Shown in pieces: positions 50,101 to 59,105 of a stretch of 64,000 nucleotides of DNA. A program made the position numbers and the translations under genes. The notes below the pieces were generated by a model that was given only the letters and a program-made list of their open reading frames with translations, ran no database searches and was not told where the DNA came from. Each line of letters starts with the position of its first letter. Within the stretch, counting starts at the first letter, position 1. Source of the stretch: Phlegmacium glaucopus (taxonomy: Eukaryota > Basidiomycota > Agaricomycetes > Agaricales > Cortinariaceae); NCBI GenBank assembly GCA_015039465.1, contig MU130532.1, positions 472,265-536,264 on the forward strand, in the 5' to 3' direction.

Positions 50101-51722
50101 ATAATTTAACTGATTGATCTGAATATGTATCTAGAGAGTGAGTCCCTCTCTCCTGCCTTAAAAATTGCCTGACTGACCTGGAAATGTATTCAGTTTGTGA
50201 GTCCCACTCTCTTGCCTCAAAATTTGGTCCACTGAAAATGTGTCTAGTTTGTGAGTCCCTCTCTCTTGCCTTAAAATTTGGCTGACTGGCCTGCCATTGT
50301 GTCCAGCGAGTGAGTCCCTTCTCTTGCCTTAAAATTTGGCTGACTGACCTGAAAATGTGTTCAGCAAGTGAGTTCCTCTCTTCTCTTAAGACTTGCCTGA
50401 CTGACCTGAAAGTGTGTCTAGGAAGTGAGTCCCTCTCTCTTGCCTTAGAACCTGCCTGACTGATCTAAAAATATATCCAGCTTGTGAGTTCTTCTTGCCT
50501 AAAATTTGCCTGACTGAGCTGAAAATGTGTCCAGGAAGTGAGCCTGTCTTTCTTGCCTCAAAATTTGACTAACTGACCTGAAAATGTGTCCAGGGAGTAA
50601 GTCCCTCTTTCTCACCTCAAAATTTGGCTCACTGACCTGAACATGTCTTTAGGAAGTGAGTCCCTCTCTCTTACCTTAACAGTTAGTTGATTGATTTGAA
50701 AATCTGTCCAGGGAGTGAGTCCCTCTCTCTTGCTTTAAAATTTGCCTCACTGAGCTGAAAATCTGTCCAGCTTGTGAGTCCTTCTCTCTTGTATAAAAAT
50801 TTGGCTGATGGACCTGAAAATGTGCCTAGGAAGTGAGTGCCTCTATCTTGTGCTGACCAACCTAAAAATGTGTCCAGTTTGTAAGTCCCTCTCTCTTGCC
50901 TTGAATTTGGCTGACTGATCTGACCTGAAAATGTGTCCAGTTTGTGAGTCCCTCTCCCTTGTCTTAAAATTTGGCCAACCAACATGTAAATGTGTCCAGT
51001 TTGTGAGTTTCTCTATCTGCCCTAAAAATTTGGCTGACTGACCTAAAAATATCCAGGAAGTGAGTCCTCCCTTGCCTTAAAATTTGGCTGACTGACCTAA
51101 ACATGTGTCCAGGAAGTGAGTCCCTCTCTCTCACCTGAAAAGTGGTTTACCAGTAGTTCATCCAGTTTGTGAGTCTTTTCTCACCTTTCTGTAAAGTTTC
51201 ACTGCTGATCAGTGACAATGCCTTTTGAATCTGTCCTTGTCTTGATTTCCCTAGTTGAAAAATAAACAAGCAGTGATAAATTTTATTGAAACCACATTTG
51301 ACTTGTCTCCATCTTGTACACAAGTTGATTGGAACCAGACATATTGTCTGTCTGTGTTTGCTGGTCTGTCTGGTTTCCTCCCTGCCTTGATACCATTCTT
51401 ACTGTTCTTCTTTCACCTTCTACATTATCTAGCACTTCTAATTTGTCTGGAGAATTCTTTTTGGAACCAGTCTCAATCTACCTCCTTCATTGATGGCTTT
51501 TGCAAGGCTTTTGAAATTTACACAAAAGGTGGTATAAGGGAGAAGGTGGAGGTTGCACTTGAAGGACTTGGGGATTGGCCTAGTGAAGAGCATAGGGATG
51601 GACTGTGTGAATTCAAATCCAAACTATCTGAAACAATTCTCAAGCATCTACTCAGTAAGTTTAATTCTATCTTCTCACTGGCATACATGTAACATGTACC
51701 AATCCTGCTATTAGGCCAATGA
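47188..51722 (+). CDS. Micro-exon-rich continuation of the GTPase gene (putative)
   Basis: A chain of exons in one phase can be followed from 47188: 47188-47234 (LMLVPVHQTWEAQLK), 47279-47333 (FQKEKVVEACMLWFSHSY), 47377-47412 (HKKIWVSTRLTE) and 47470-47502 (MNLGADDEKNY). Then come one-codon exons GAT 47560-47562 and TAT 47621-47623, a three-codon exon 47677-47685, GAG 47737-47739, and 59 further one-codon exons from 47799 to 51168. A final exon starts at 51255 and ends, after an intron at about 51656-51714, at TGA 51720-51722. The last exon's FKSKLSETILKHLLS resembles LETKIGDLIRELLQ at the end of the GTPase at 52782, and LALLICLENSFW resembles its VDLTLVLHNIF. Inference: this is the C-terminal part of the GTPase that starts at 46132. 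No transcript evidence is available; exact splicing of the first and last exons is uncertain. Confidence 0.5.
47802..51254 (+). repeat. Tandem array of ~57-bp intron-like units (minisatellite made of mini-introns)
   Basis: Fifty-nine consecutive units of about 45-64 nt (last one 86 nt). Each begins GTGAGT (variants GTAAGT, GTGGGT, GTGAGC, GTGTGT, GTAAAT), is followed by CCCTCTCTCTTGCCTTAAAA-like sequence, carries CTGAC about 16-24 nt before its end and finishes TGTCCAG, TTCAG, TCTAG or similar. Between one AG and the next GT there are always exactly 3 nt: GAA 17 times, CTT 12, CGA 7, TTT 7, GGA 6, AGA 4, AAA 2, CAA 2, CCA 1, GGG 1. Indels among units fall only inside the intron-like part. Reverse-strand frames such as LVGQILRQGRGTHKLDTFSG are shadows of the repeat. 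Confidence 0.95.
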
Positions 51723-52781
51723 TTGTTGGTCATTTCAAATACATCCAGCAATCTTAAACACTCAAACCAACCATTATTGCCATATTGGAAGTTATTGTCA
51801 GAACACCCTATGTCATTCCAAGCCAATTTTATTGTATTTTGTGTCTGTGTGTGTGTCACATGTGTCACAAGTTACAACTTGCAACAATCATCAAACTAAC
51901 CAAACTTGACCAAAACACATTTATTGCTTTTATTGCAAAGTTTCACGAAGTCGAAACCTCACAAGAACCAACGATATTGCAATCTCAAGTGCATTTTGTA
52001 CTAGCTTGTAAGTTTGTTGAATCTATGTTTCTTATTTGTTGCCTTGAATGCTGGCGAAATATGTAGGGGCCTGCAAACTGATGAGTATTGTATTCGACTC
52101 AACTGCCGTAACCTATGCAATTGGCAATCTGCATCATGGTTTAACCTTTTTCTACCCAAACATTGAAGGCGTAAGTCATCAAAGATGTAGCCTGCAGAGT
52201 GTGAAAGGTTTGATATCTTCCCAATCTGTTCAAGAGCATTGGGTGGGGTGTTTTTGCAAGAAATCGGAGACGTAAATTGTAATCGACCAGAGACAATCCA
52301 AAATCATCCAAGTGATGCTTCTGTGAGTGGGATCCTCGAAAATTTGGTCACCCAGAATATTCATTTCGTCCAATAGTCAACCATAATGCCAATGCTGCTT
52401 CGTCCTTCAAGGCTTTTTATATATATCGAAAGGGGACAACTTGGTGATTGTCTTGCCAGTTCTAAAAGAGAGGCATTTGGTGCTCTTACCAAAGGATTCA
52501 AATTGGCCTGTCCAACCCACATCATGTCGTCAGTCTATGGACAATGAAAATACGCGAATACCTAACCATGGACATTGACCACCTTCAAGTTCTACTGAAG
52601 AAAGGCAGGCAACGCTCACTTCTTATCACATGACCTTCGTGTTTTTTATTAATAAAACTTTCAAGGTTCAGTCAATCGCAACACGTTTCCCTTCGCATGC
52701 GAATGTGGCATAGCCTAATATCACATCAGCCACCCCAGGCAAATAGGATCTTTCACTGGCCTGTGCCCGCCTCCAGTCGTC
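51723..52781. other. About 1 kb without a supportable gene
   Basis: Short open frames without recognisable features. A faint resemblance of 52440-52610 to the 3' exons of the reductase genes was noted but is too weak to annotate. A GT-rich run (GTGTCTGTGTGTGTGTCAC) lies near 51840. Confidence 0.35.
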
Positions 52782-54762
52782 ATGGCCGCGATCTCCACTG
52801 ATTTACCATCGAGGGTTGAAGAAACCCTTGCTGCATGTCCTCAGTGCGTCTCATTCCATCAATCGTCCCTAGATCTTTCTCATTTCCCTGGTCGAATAGA
52901 TTTCGTATCCTTGTCATCGGAAAAGTTTGGGGTTTTCCTTGGTGCCTCCATACGCAGGACTAACCACGATGGTTCGTATAGAGTGGTGTCGGAAAGTCTT
53001 CCCTCGTCAGCAACATCTTCAATATTGCTGTGAAGGTATATCTGCCATTATATCTTCTAGAATGACTGAGTCTGAGAATTCATAGGATATTGATATCCGA
53101 CATGATCGTGCTGGGAACGCCGATATCTCGTATGGGTACACGTCTACTAAAAATATTCGGTTCATCCTCCACGACAGCCTAGGTTTTGAACCTGGCACAG
53201 TCAACCACTGGAAAATTGTAGAGGATTTTCTCCGTCAGAGAAGTACTGTTGCGTCACAGTTGCAAGATCGAGTCCACGCGATTTGGTAGCCTGCTTTATT
53301 CTTCATATTACATATAATATATCCCAGTTAACTGATATTTTTCCAGGCTGTGTATAGAAGCCCCACGAGCTGGATCGAGGGTGCAGGAAACGAGCGATGA
53401 GAACCTCTTACAGCTTGCTAAGGAATGTAAGACGAGTTCGAACTGTCAGCTCCTATGGATGACTAATTCCCAACAAAGTAAAAATTCCTGTCATTGTTGT
53501 GTTCACCAAATACGACATGCTCGTCAACGAATACTACCAAGAGGCACTGATAGCTAATGTGTCACAGTGGGAGATTGACCTGATCTCAGAAAGAAACGCC
53601 GAAATTAGTTTCAATAATCGTATTGGTGATTTTCGAACGTCATCGCAAGTCCCATGTGTGAAGGTATCAACCGATGAAGACTACCCTGGTTTGTCTTCGT
53701 TGTTATCACCAAGTTCGTTAGAAATCTCATCAAGCATGCAGGGAAGGACCGTTTGAGAACACTTCAGGAATTGGTCGACATCACTAGGAATTGTTTGCAT
53801 GAAGTTGAAGGAGACCTCTGGATTCTGTGGGCCACAACTCAGCGAATCAGCGCGCATCAGAAAGTTCAGCGCTCCATTAGGTACGCGCCCTAGCCCAGCC
53901 CGGCCAAATACCATAGGATAACCACTGTTACCCGTCTAGCGAAGGCTACAAGAGCACGTACTTCTCTTTCTGAGCAATTACAAACCCTGACTTTCACCAT
54001 AGAATATTGGCTGGATTTAGGAAGAAGTTCCGTTTTTCAAGGGCGTTACCTGATCGAATGTCTTTGGCGTATCCACGACGACATTCTCAAGATCTGGAAT
54101 TTCAATGACCCACAAAATGTTGGTAGACTCCAACATCTTATCCGCTGGACATATTCAAATGATATACCTTCAGCTACTTTCAGGAAACCTGTTTTTCGCT
54201 CAAATGATCCACCTTGTCGAACCGTTGTTGAGCGAATACGAAAACCCAATCAGGCAGTAAGGTTTGAGTTTCAATTGATTTCTGCTATAATCTAAGTTAG
54301 TTTTGTCTCTAGAGATAACTGGCTTTCGCAGTACTCCAATGTGATGTCTCTGGTAACTGCTGTGAGTACCACTCTTGCGCCGGTTCTGGGTGCTGTTGGG
54401 ATTAGTGCCATCGCTTTCAAGTTCCTCTATGGAAAGTACCAAAAGATGTACGTAAGACATTCTTTGATTGATTTTAAAACCCTATTGAACAATTGCATAG
54501 CCCATTGACTGCAGGATATCTGGGAGCATACATTGTCGACCTCACATTGGTTCTCCACAATATTTTTATAGATACACTCGGTATGGAACCACCAAGACCT
54601 TTATCGCAAGACCTCATTACTGGTGTGGTGGAGAGCCACAAATACTTGGGTGCCAAGACGGTTCACAATCGCATTTTCGCGATGACCTCTGGGTTACCTT
54701 TACATCTCGAGACGAAAATTGGAGACCTGATTCGGGAGTTGCTCCAAATAGATAAGGAATAA
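52782..54762 (+). CDS. Second P-loop GTPase with hydrophobic C-terminal region
   Basis: Exons 52782-52843, 52900-52924, 52982-53035, 53086-53285 and further short exons. The P-loop GKSGVGKSSL is split by an intron (52925-52981) between GK and SGVGKS. G3 lies in FILHDSLGFEPGTVNHWKIV, then HAIWLCIEAPRAG, and G4 is PVIVVFTKYDML. After an intron at about 53662-53712 the frame continues RTLQELVDITRNCLHEVEGD, then LWILWATTQRIS. The C-terminus has a hydrophobic segment TTLAPVLGAVGISAIAF and ends LETKIGDLIRELLQIDKE. Splicing around 53880-54005 could not be resolved without a frame change, so a defect there is possible. Probably a membrane-associated GTPase; a relative of the gene at 46132. Confidence 0.72.
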
Positions 54763-56336
54763 GGCAAGGTGGCATGTATGCATCACAAATTCTGGTAAAT
54801 ATACTATCGACCGTTCCCTGTTGTACAATTGAATTGGTAGTGTAATTTAACCTCGTGTGTTCCACTTGGTCAAGCATTGAAGCGAGATAAGTGGCGATAT
54901 CATTCAGTATGAGAATTTGATTAGAGGATTCCCAGTCCCCCAGAGTGTACTATGCATGCATGCATAAGAGGCTTGCGTATCTGCGAAAGTGGTTTCCGAT
55001 GTCCAAACCTGGTCTTGAAGTTCTCACCCAGGCTGGCAGCGGCTTGTTCTGTTGCTGTAATATTTCGCAGCTAGAACAATGAAACAGTAAGTCTCAACTT
55101 TTGATAGAAATGTAGAAATACGAGGTCGTACTGTTCATAGACCGGTTTCTAACCGTTTGGCAGAGTAGATAGCGTTAACTCATTGCAAACGGATAAGTAT
55201 ACTACGATACAAAACCGTGAGCCTAACCTAAGTAACTATTAGTAATATCCGCTGGTCCGTGCTCCTTGCAGCTCGCACGCGGAATCCACCATTCCAACAA
55301 GAAAGTTGTCTATTAATTAATATACCTAGAACAATGAAACATGTTAGATATAATAACTAAAGAATAAACGAGCGAACTCACCTCTCAACTTTTGATAGAC
55401 TCGCTATAATAAAATTTGTGACTAAAATTTGTGACTGTTGTTGTGACACGAAAATCAAAGAAATGATAAGATATCAAAGATAACGCGCTTAGGAATAGAT
55501 TAACGACTCGGACTTGAAACTCGTATACTCCAACATGTTCTGATAATATTAAATCCCTCCCCCACCTCCAGATAAGTTATAAATGCATCCAACGGTCAGC
55601 TAGCCACCTCATCCTCAATAGCTGTGAATAGGGCTGTGCACCACCCGTATTATAGGTACAGCCGTCATTTTACAGGCCATAATTGTTGAATAAACAAACC
55701 GTATGTAATATCAATTATGCCCCTCTTTCCCCTGTCTCTTGTTTTTTATTTATCTCTTCATCTTATGATCACCTTGTGTGACCGTTAACCGTACCTCTCC
55801 AAGAAGGGAGATGATTCAAACATACTTATACTTGATGCCCTGTTGTAACACCTCAGTCTATTTTACCAAGACTGAGGTCAGTACCTATATTATATATCTC
55901 AACAACAAGAGACTTACAAACGAGTAGTACTATTGTTCTATAGGTACAACTTGACAATATTATAGTCTATTTTACCGAGACTGAGTACTATTGTTCTATA
56001 ATAATGGCTGCCATTGGCTGCCAAGTCTTGACTGTTAGGGAATGAATGGAGGTATAGAACACTCTGTCGAACCTTACATTCTTGGATAACCCCGTAAACA
56101 TTGTTATTGACCAAGGTGCAGATCCTGTATCTGCACCTTAACTATTTATACTAAGATACATGGTCTGTGCGCACATATGGACTTGTTTGTATAGTGATAA
56201 GGATCAGTCCATAATACTAAACTACTAAGCAGATAGCTAACCGGCCTTGTGACTAAGGCGTAATGACTCAGAGTCTAAGACTACAGATCTAGGTCCGGGA
56301 GACGGGTAAGGGTAAGTGCTTCTGTAGGAAGCTCGT
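54763..56336. other. Gene-free interval with small repeats
   Basis: Direct repeats: CTAGAACAATGAAACA ... CTCAACTTTTGATAGA occurs near 55072-55110 and again near 55326-55400. TACTATTGTTCTATA and TCTATTTTACC-AGACTGAG occur twice near 55857-56000. Looks like decayed transposon flank; no gene. Confidence 0.5.
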
Positions 56337-57119
56337 TGTCGCGCACCAATACTGATTGGTAGTGTGAGAAGAAAGCTTAAAAGTCGCCATCATGAAAATA
56401 AGCGGACTTTGAATTTGCTTACCTATTTTGGAAGCGGCCCTGAATCGTGTTCCTGGTCAACAAAACCATTCGTTCAACGATAACATCCTCATCGCTCATC
56501 ATATCCTCAATGTCTTCCACTATGTTATCTATCATTTACACTATCGACATGCTCCTTAACATCTACCATCCGTTTGTCCCTTGGCTAGTGATACAACAAA
56601 GTGATCAATCTACTATTCGCATCGGTCATCGGCTCGCGTTTGATCGTATCTTTGGTCCATCATTTCAAGAATGGCCCGTTTATGGACGCATCAGCCACAT
56701 CTCCCATTATGTCAAAGGATTTGTCATCGTTGTTGTGGCTATGGACCCACAAGTCTTCGCTTCAGCTATCTATCTTGCCATACCTCGCTCCTGGATCTCA
56801 CTCAGTCCCCTATCCTCACTCATCTACCTCTTATCTTATCATTCACTGCCAAAACCATCATTCACGTGGTACCTGAAGCCTTCCCACCCTCTTTATGACA
56901 ATTTAGGAAGTCCAGGAGGATCACAACTAAGCAGGAATTGCAGATGAATCAGCAGCAGAGGATTATTCTCGCAGAGTGTCAAGTGTTATCAAGGCTGCGC
57001 AACATGGGACCATGGGCAAGTAGTGTTTTCTCAGGAACAAGGCTGCGCCTTTCAAGTGTTGACTCAGGACCTTTCACATTTTTGACATGACCACAGCTTG
57101 CGACATAATGACCACACGC
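56337..57119 (+). mobile_element. LTR fragment A (5' part of a ~1.3-kb LTR)
   Basis: Begins TGTCGCGCACCAATACTGAT and matches LTR B (57120 on) for about 750 bp, up to the TTTGACATGACCACA motif near 57094. It ends where LTR B starts, preceded by CACACGC in common. The 166-codon frame inside (MFLVNKTIRSTI...) is shared by copies A and B but is not domain-bearing, and I do not regard it as a gene. Confidence 0.75.
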
Positions 57120-58427
57120 TGTCGCGCACCAATACTGATTGGTAGCGTGAGAAGAAAGCTTAAAAGTCGCCATCATGAAAATAAGCGGACTTTGAATTTG
57201 CTTACCTATTTTGGAAGCGGCCCTGAATCGCGTTCCTGGTCAACAAAACCATTCGTTCAACGATAACATCCTCATCGCTCATCATATCCTCAATGTCTTC
57301 CACTATGTTGTCTATCATTTACACTATCGACATGCTCCTTAACATCTACCATCCGTTTGTTCCTTGGCTAGCGATTCAACAAAGCGATCACTCTACTATT
57401 CGCATCGGTCATCGGCTCGCATTTGATCGCATCTATGGCCCATCATTTCAAGAACGGCCCGTTTATGGACGCATCAGCTACATCTCCCATTATGTCAAAG
57501 GCTTTGTCATTGTTGTTGTGGCTATGGACCCACAAGTCTTCTCCTCAGCTATCTATCTTGCCATACCTCGCTCCTGGATCTCACTCAGTCCCCTATCCTC
57601 ACTCATCTACCTCTTATCTTATCATTCACTGCCAAAACCATCATTCACGCGGTACCTGAAGCCTTCCCACCCTCTTTATGACAATTTAGGAAGTCCAGGA
57701 GGATCACGACTAAGCAGGAATTGCAGATGAATCAGCAGCAGAGGATTATTCTCGCAGTGTGTCAAGTGTTATCAAGGCTGCGCGACATGGGACCATGGGC
57801 AAGTAGTGTTTTTCTCGGGAACAAGGCTGCGCCTTTCAAGTGTTGACTCAGGACCTTTCATATTTTGACATGACCACACGCCTATGGAGTTGATATATTT
57901 TTGCTATTGGACTATGTACACTGCCTTCTTTTCTTTTCTCTCGCACTTTGACACTTTACAGATTATTTTTATTGTTCCTTCTTCTTTTCCATTGTTCTTT
58001 TCTTCTCGCAGCTGTCCTCTCTTTATCTTTCTTCCTTTGACAGCGCGTACTTTGTTTCTTTTTATTGTTTTACATAGCCTCATCCTTAGGGTATAAATAC
58101 TGCTCTTTTGTACCAGGATAGGTAGTTCAGTTCAATTCATTCTTACCCCCCACTTTCATCATCTCAGTGGAATTCCAGTGAATTCCTCCCTCAAGTTCGC
58201 TTTTTCAGTCCTTTAACTGTCAATCTATCCCCACTGTCAATTACTATAGTCTTGCTGAAGACTCCCTCTTATTCTTCCTCATCCTCTTCCTTAACCCCTC
58301 TGAGTTCGCTTTTTCAGTCCTTTACTGTCAACCCACTGTCAACTGCTATAGTCTTACTGAAGACTCTTCTCTCATTCATCCTCATCCTCCTCATCTCTAT
58401 TCTTGCTCCCTACCTCTGTGTGATACA
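57120..58427 (+). mobile_element. Complete-looking LTR B (TG...CA, about 1.3 kb)
   Basis: Starts TGTCGCGC, ends GATACA, and contains a promoter-like GGGTATAAATAC (58090-58099) about 200 bp after the CACACGCCTATGGAGT block. The element in which 61652-64000 begins shows the same boundary when its reversed part is read backwards, where the LTR end TTACA is followed by non-LTR sequence, supporting this 3' limit. LTR only; no internal region follows on this side. Confidence 0.75.
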
Positions 58428-58797
58428 AGTCAGGACCTTTCACATTTTTGACATGACCACACGCCTATGGAGTCGATATATTTTTGCTATTGGACTATGT
58501 ACACTGCCTTCTTTTCTTTTCTCTCGCACTTTGACACTTTACAGATTTTTTTATTGTTCCTTTTTCTTTTCCACTGTTCTTTTCTTCTCGCAGCTGTCCT
58601 CTCTTTATCTTTCTTCCTTTGACAGCGCGTACTTTGTTTCTTTTTATTGTTTTACATAGCCTCATCCTTAGGGTATAAATACTGCTCTTTTGTACCAGGA
58701 TAGGTAGTTCAGTTCAATTCATTCTTACCCCCCACTTTCATCATCTCAGTGGAATTCCAGTGAATTCCTTCCTTAAGTTCGCTTTTTCAGTCCCTTA
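58428..58797 (+). mobile_element. LTR fragment (3' half, second copy)
   Basis: CAGGACCTTTCACATTTTTG through TTCGCTTTTTCAGTCCCTTA repeats 57848-58217, including a second TATAAATA box near 58673. With fragment A it suggests nested or recombined LTRs of one family. Confidence 0.8.
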
Positions 58798-59097
58798 TCT
58801 TGAAGTCTAGGTGATAAGTCTCAGTGTTATCGTCAAAGAGACGGTGAACAACTATGTTTATTATATACCTAGGTGATAAGTCTAGGTGACAATGACAACA
58901 AGTAAGTTGATAGTGTGATACAGTTTTAAAGTAATAGTCTTACCTCAGTGTTATCGTCAAAGAGACGGTGAACAACTGAGATAAGATGTAAACGCAAACA
59001 AGCTTCATATACCATATCTATGGTATCTACAGGAAAAAACAGGCAGAGGTGGCGCGACGTAGAACATGTGATGAGACAAAAGACCGAATACGAACAG
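58798..59097 (-). mobile_element. Probable 3' LTR of the Copia element (partial)
   Basis: Immediately beyond a purine tract on the minus strand, a sequence starting TGTTCGTATTCGG is placed like a 3' LTR. A 35-bp word CAGTGTTATCGTCAAAGAGA... occurs twice, at about 58821 and 58949. Its other end could not be fixed. Confidence 0.45.
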
Positions 59098-59105
59098 CCC
59101 CCCTC
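59098..59105 (-). promoter_or_regulatory. Polypurine tract of the Copia element
   Basis: GAGGGGGG on the minus strand directly precedes TGTTCG. In LTR elements this primes plus-strand DNA synthesis next to the 3' LTR. Confidence 0.55.

Noticed and set aside
50683..50985. 100-codon minus-strand frame with repeated LDTFSG motifs inside the mini-intron array
   Set aside because: It is a shadow of the tandem repeat; the peptide period equals the DNA repeat period and the frame breaks at unit-length changes.
47802..51254. CRISPR array or ordinary satellite DNA
   Set aside because: Eukaryotic context, no constant repeat with unique spacers, and the invariant 3-nt AG-GT gap is better explained by spliceosomal introns.
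51518..52275. Frames around a GT-rich stretch (CLCVCHMCH)
   Set aside because: Low-complexity and without any homologous-looking segment.
52290..52650. Possible fourth reductase remnant (GGACAACTTGGTGATTGTCT and a HLQVLLKKG-like peptide)
   Set aside because: Similarity to the 3' exons at 33900-34070 is only a few scattered identities; not enough to annotate.
56447..57730. ORFs of 166 and 145 codons repeated in LTR copies A and B
   Set aside because: They lie inside LTR sequence, have no recognisable domain, and their conservation is explained by the repeat itself.
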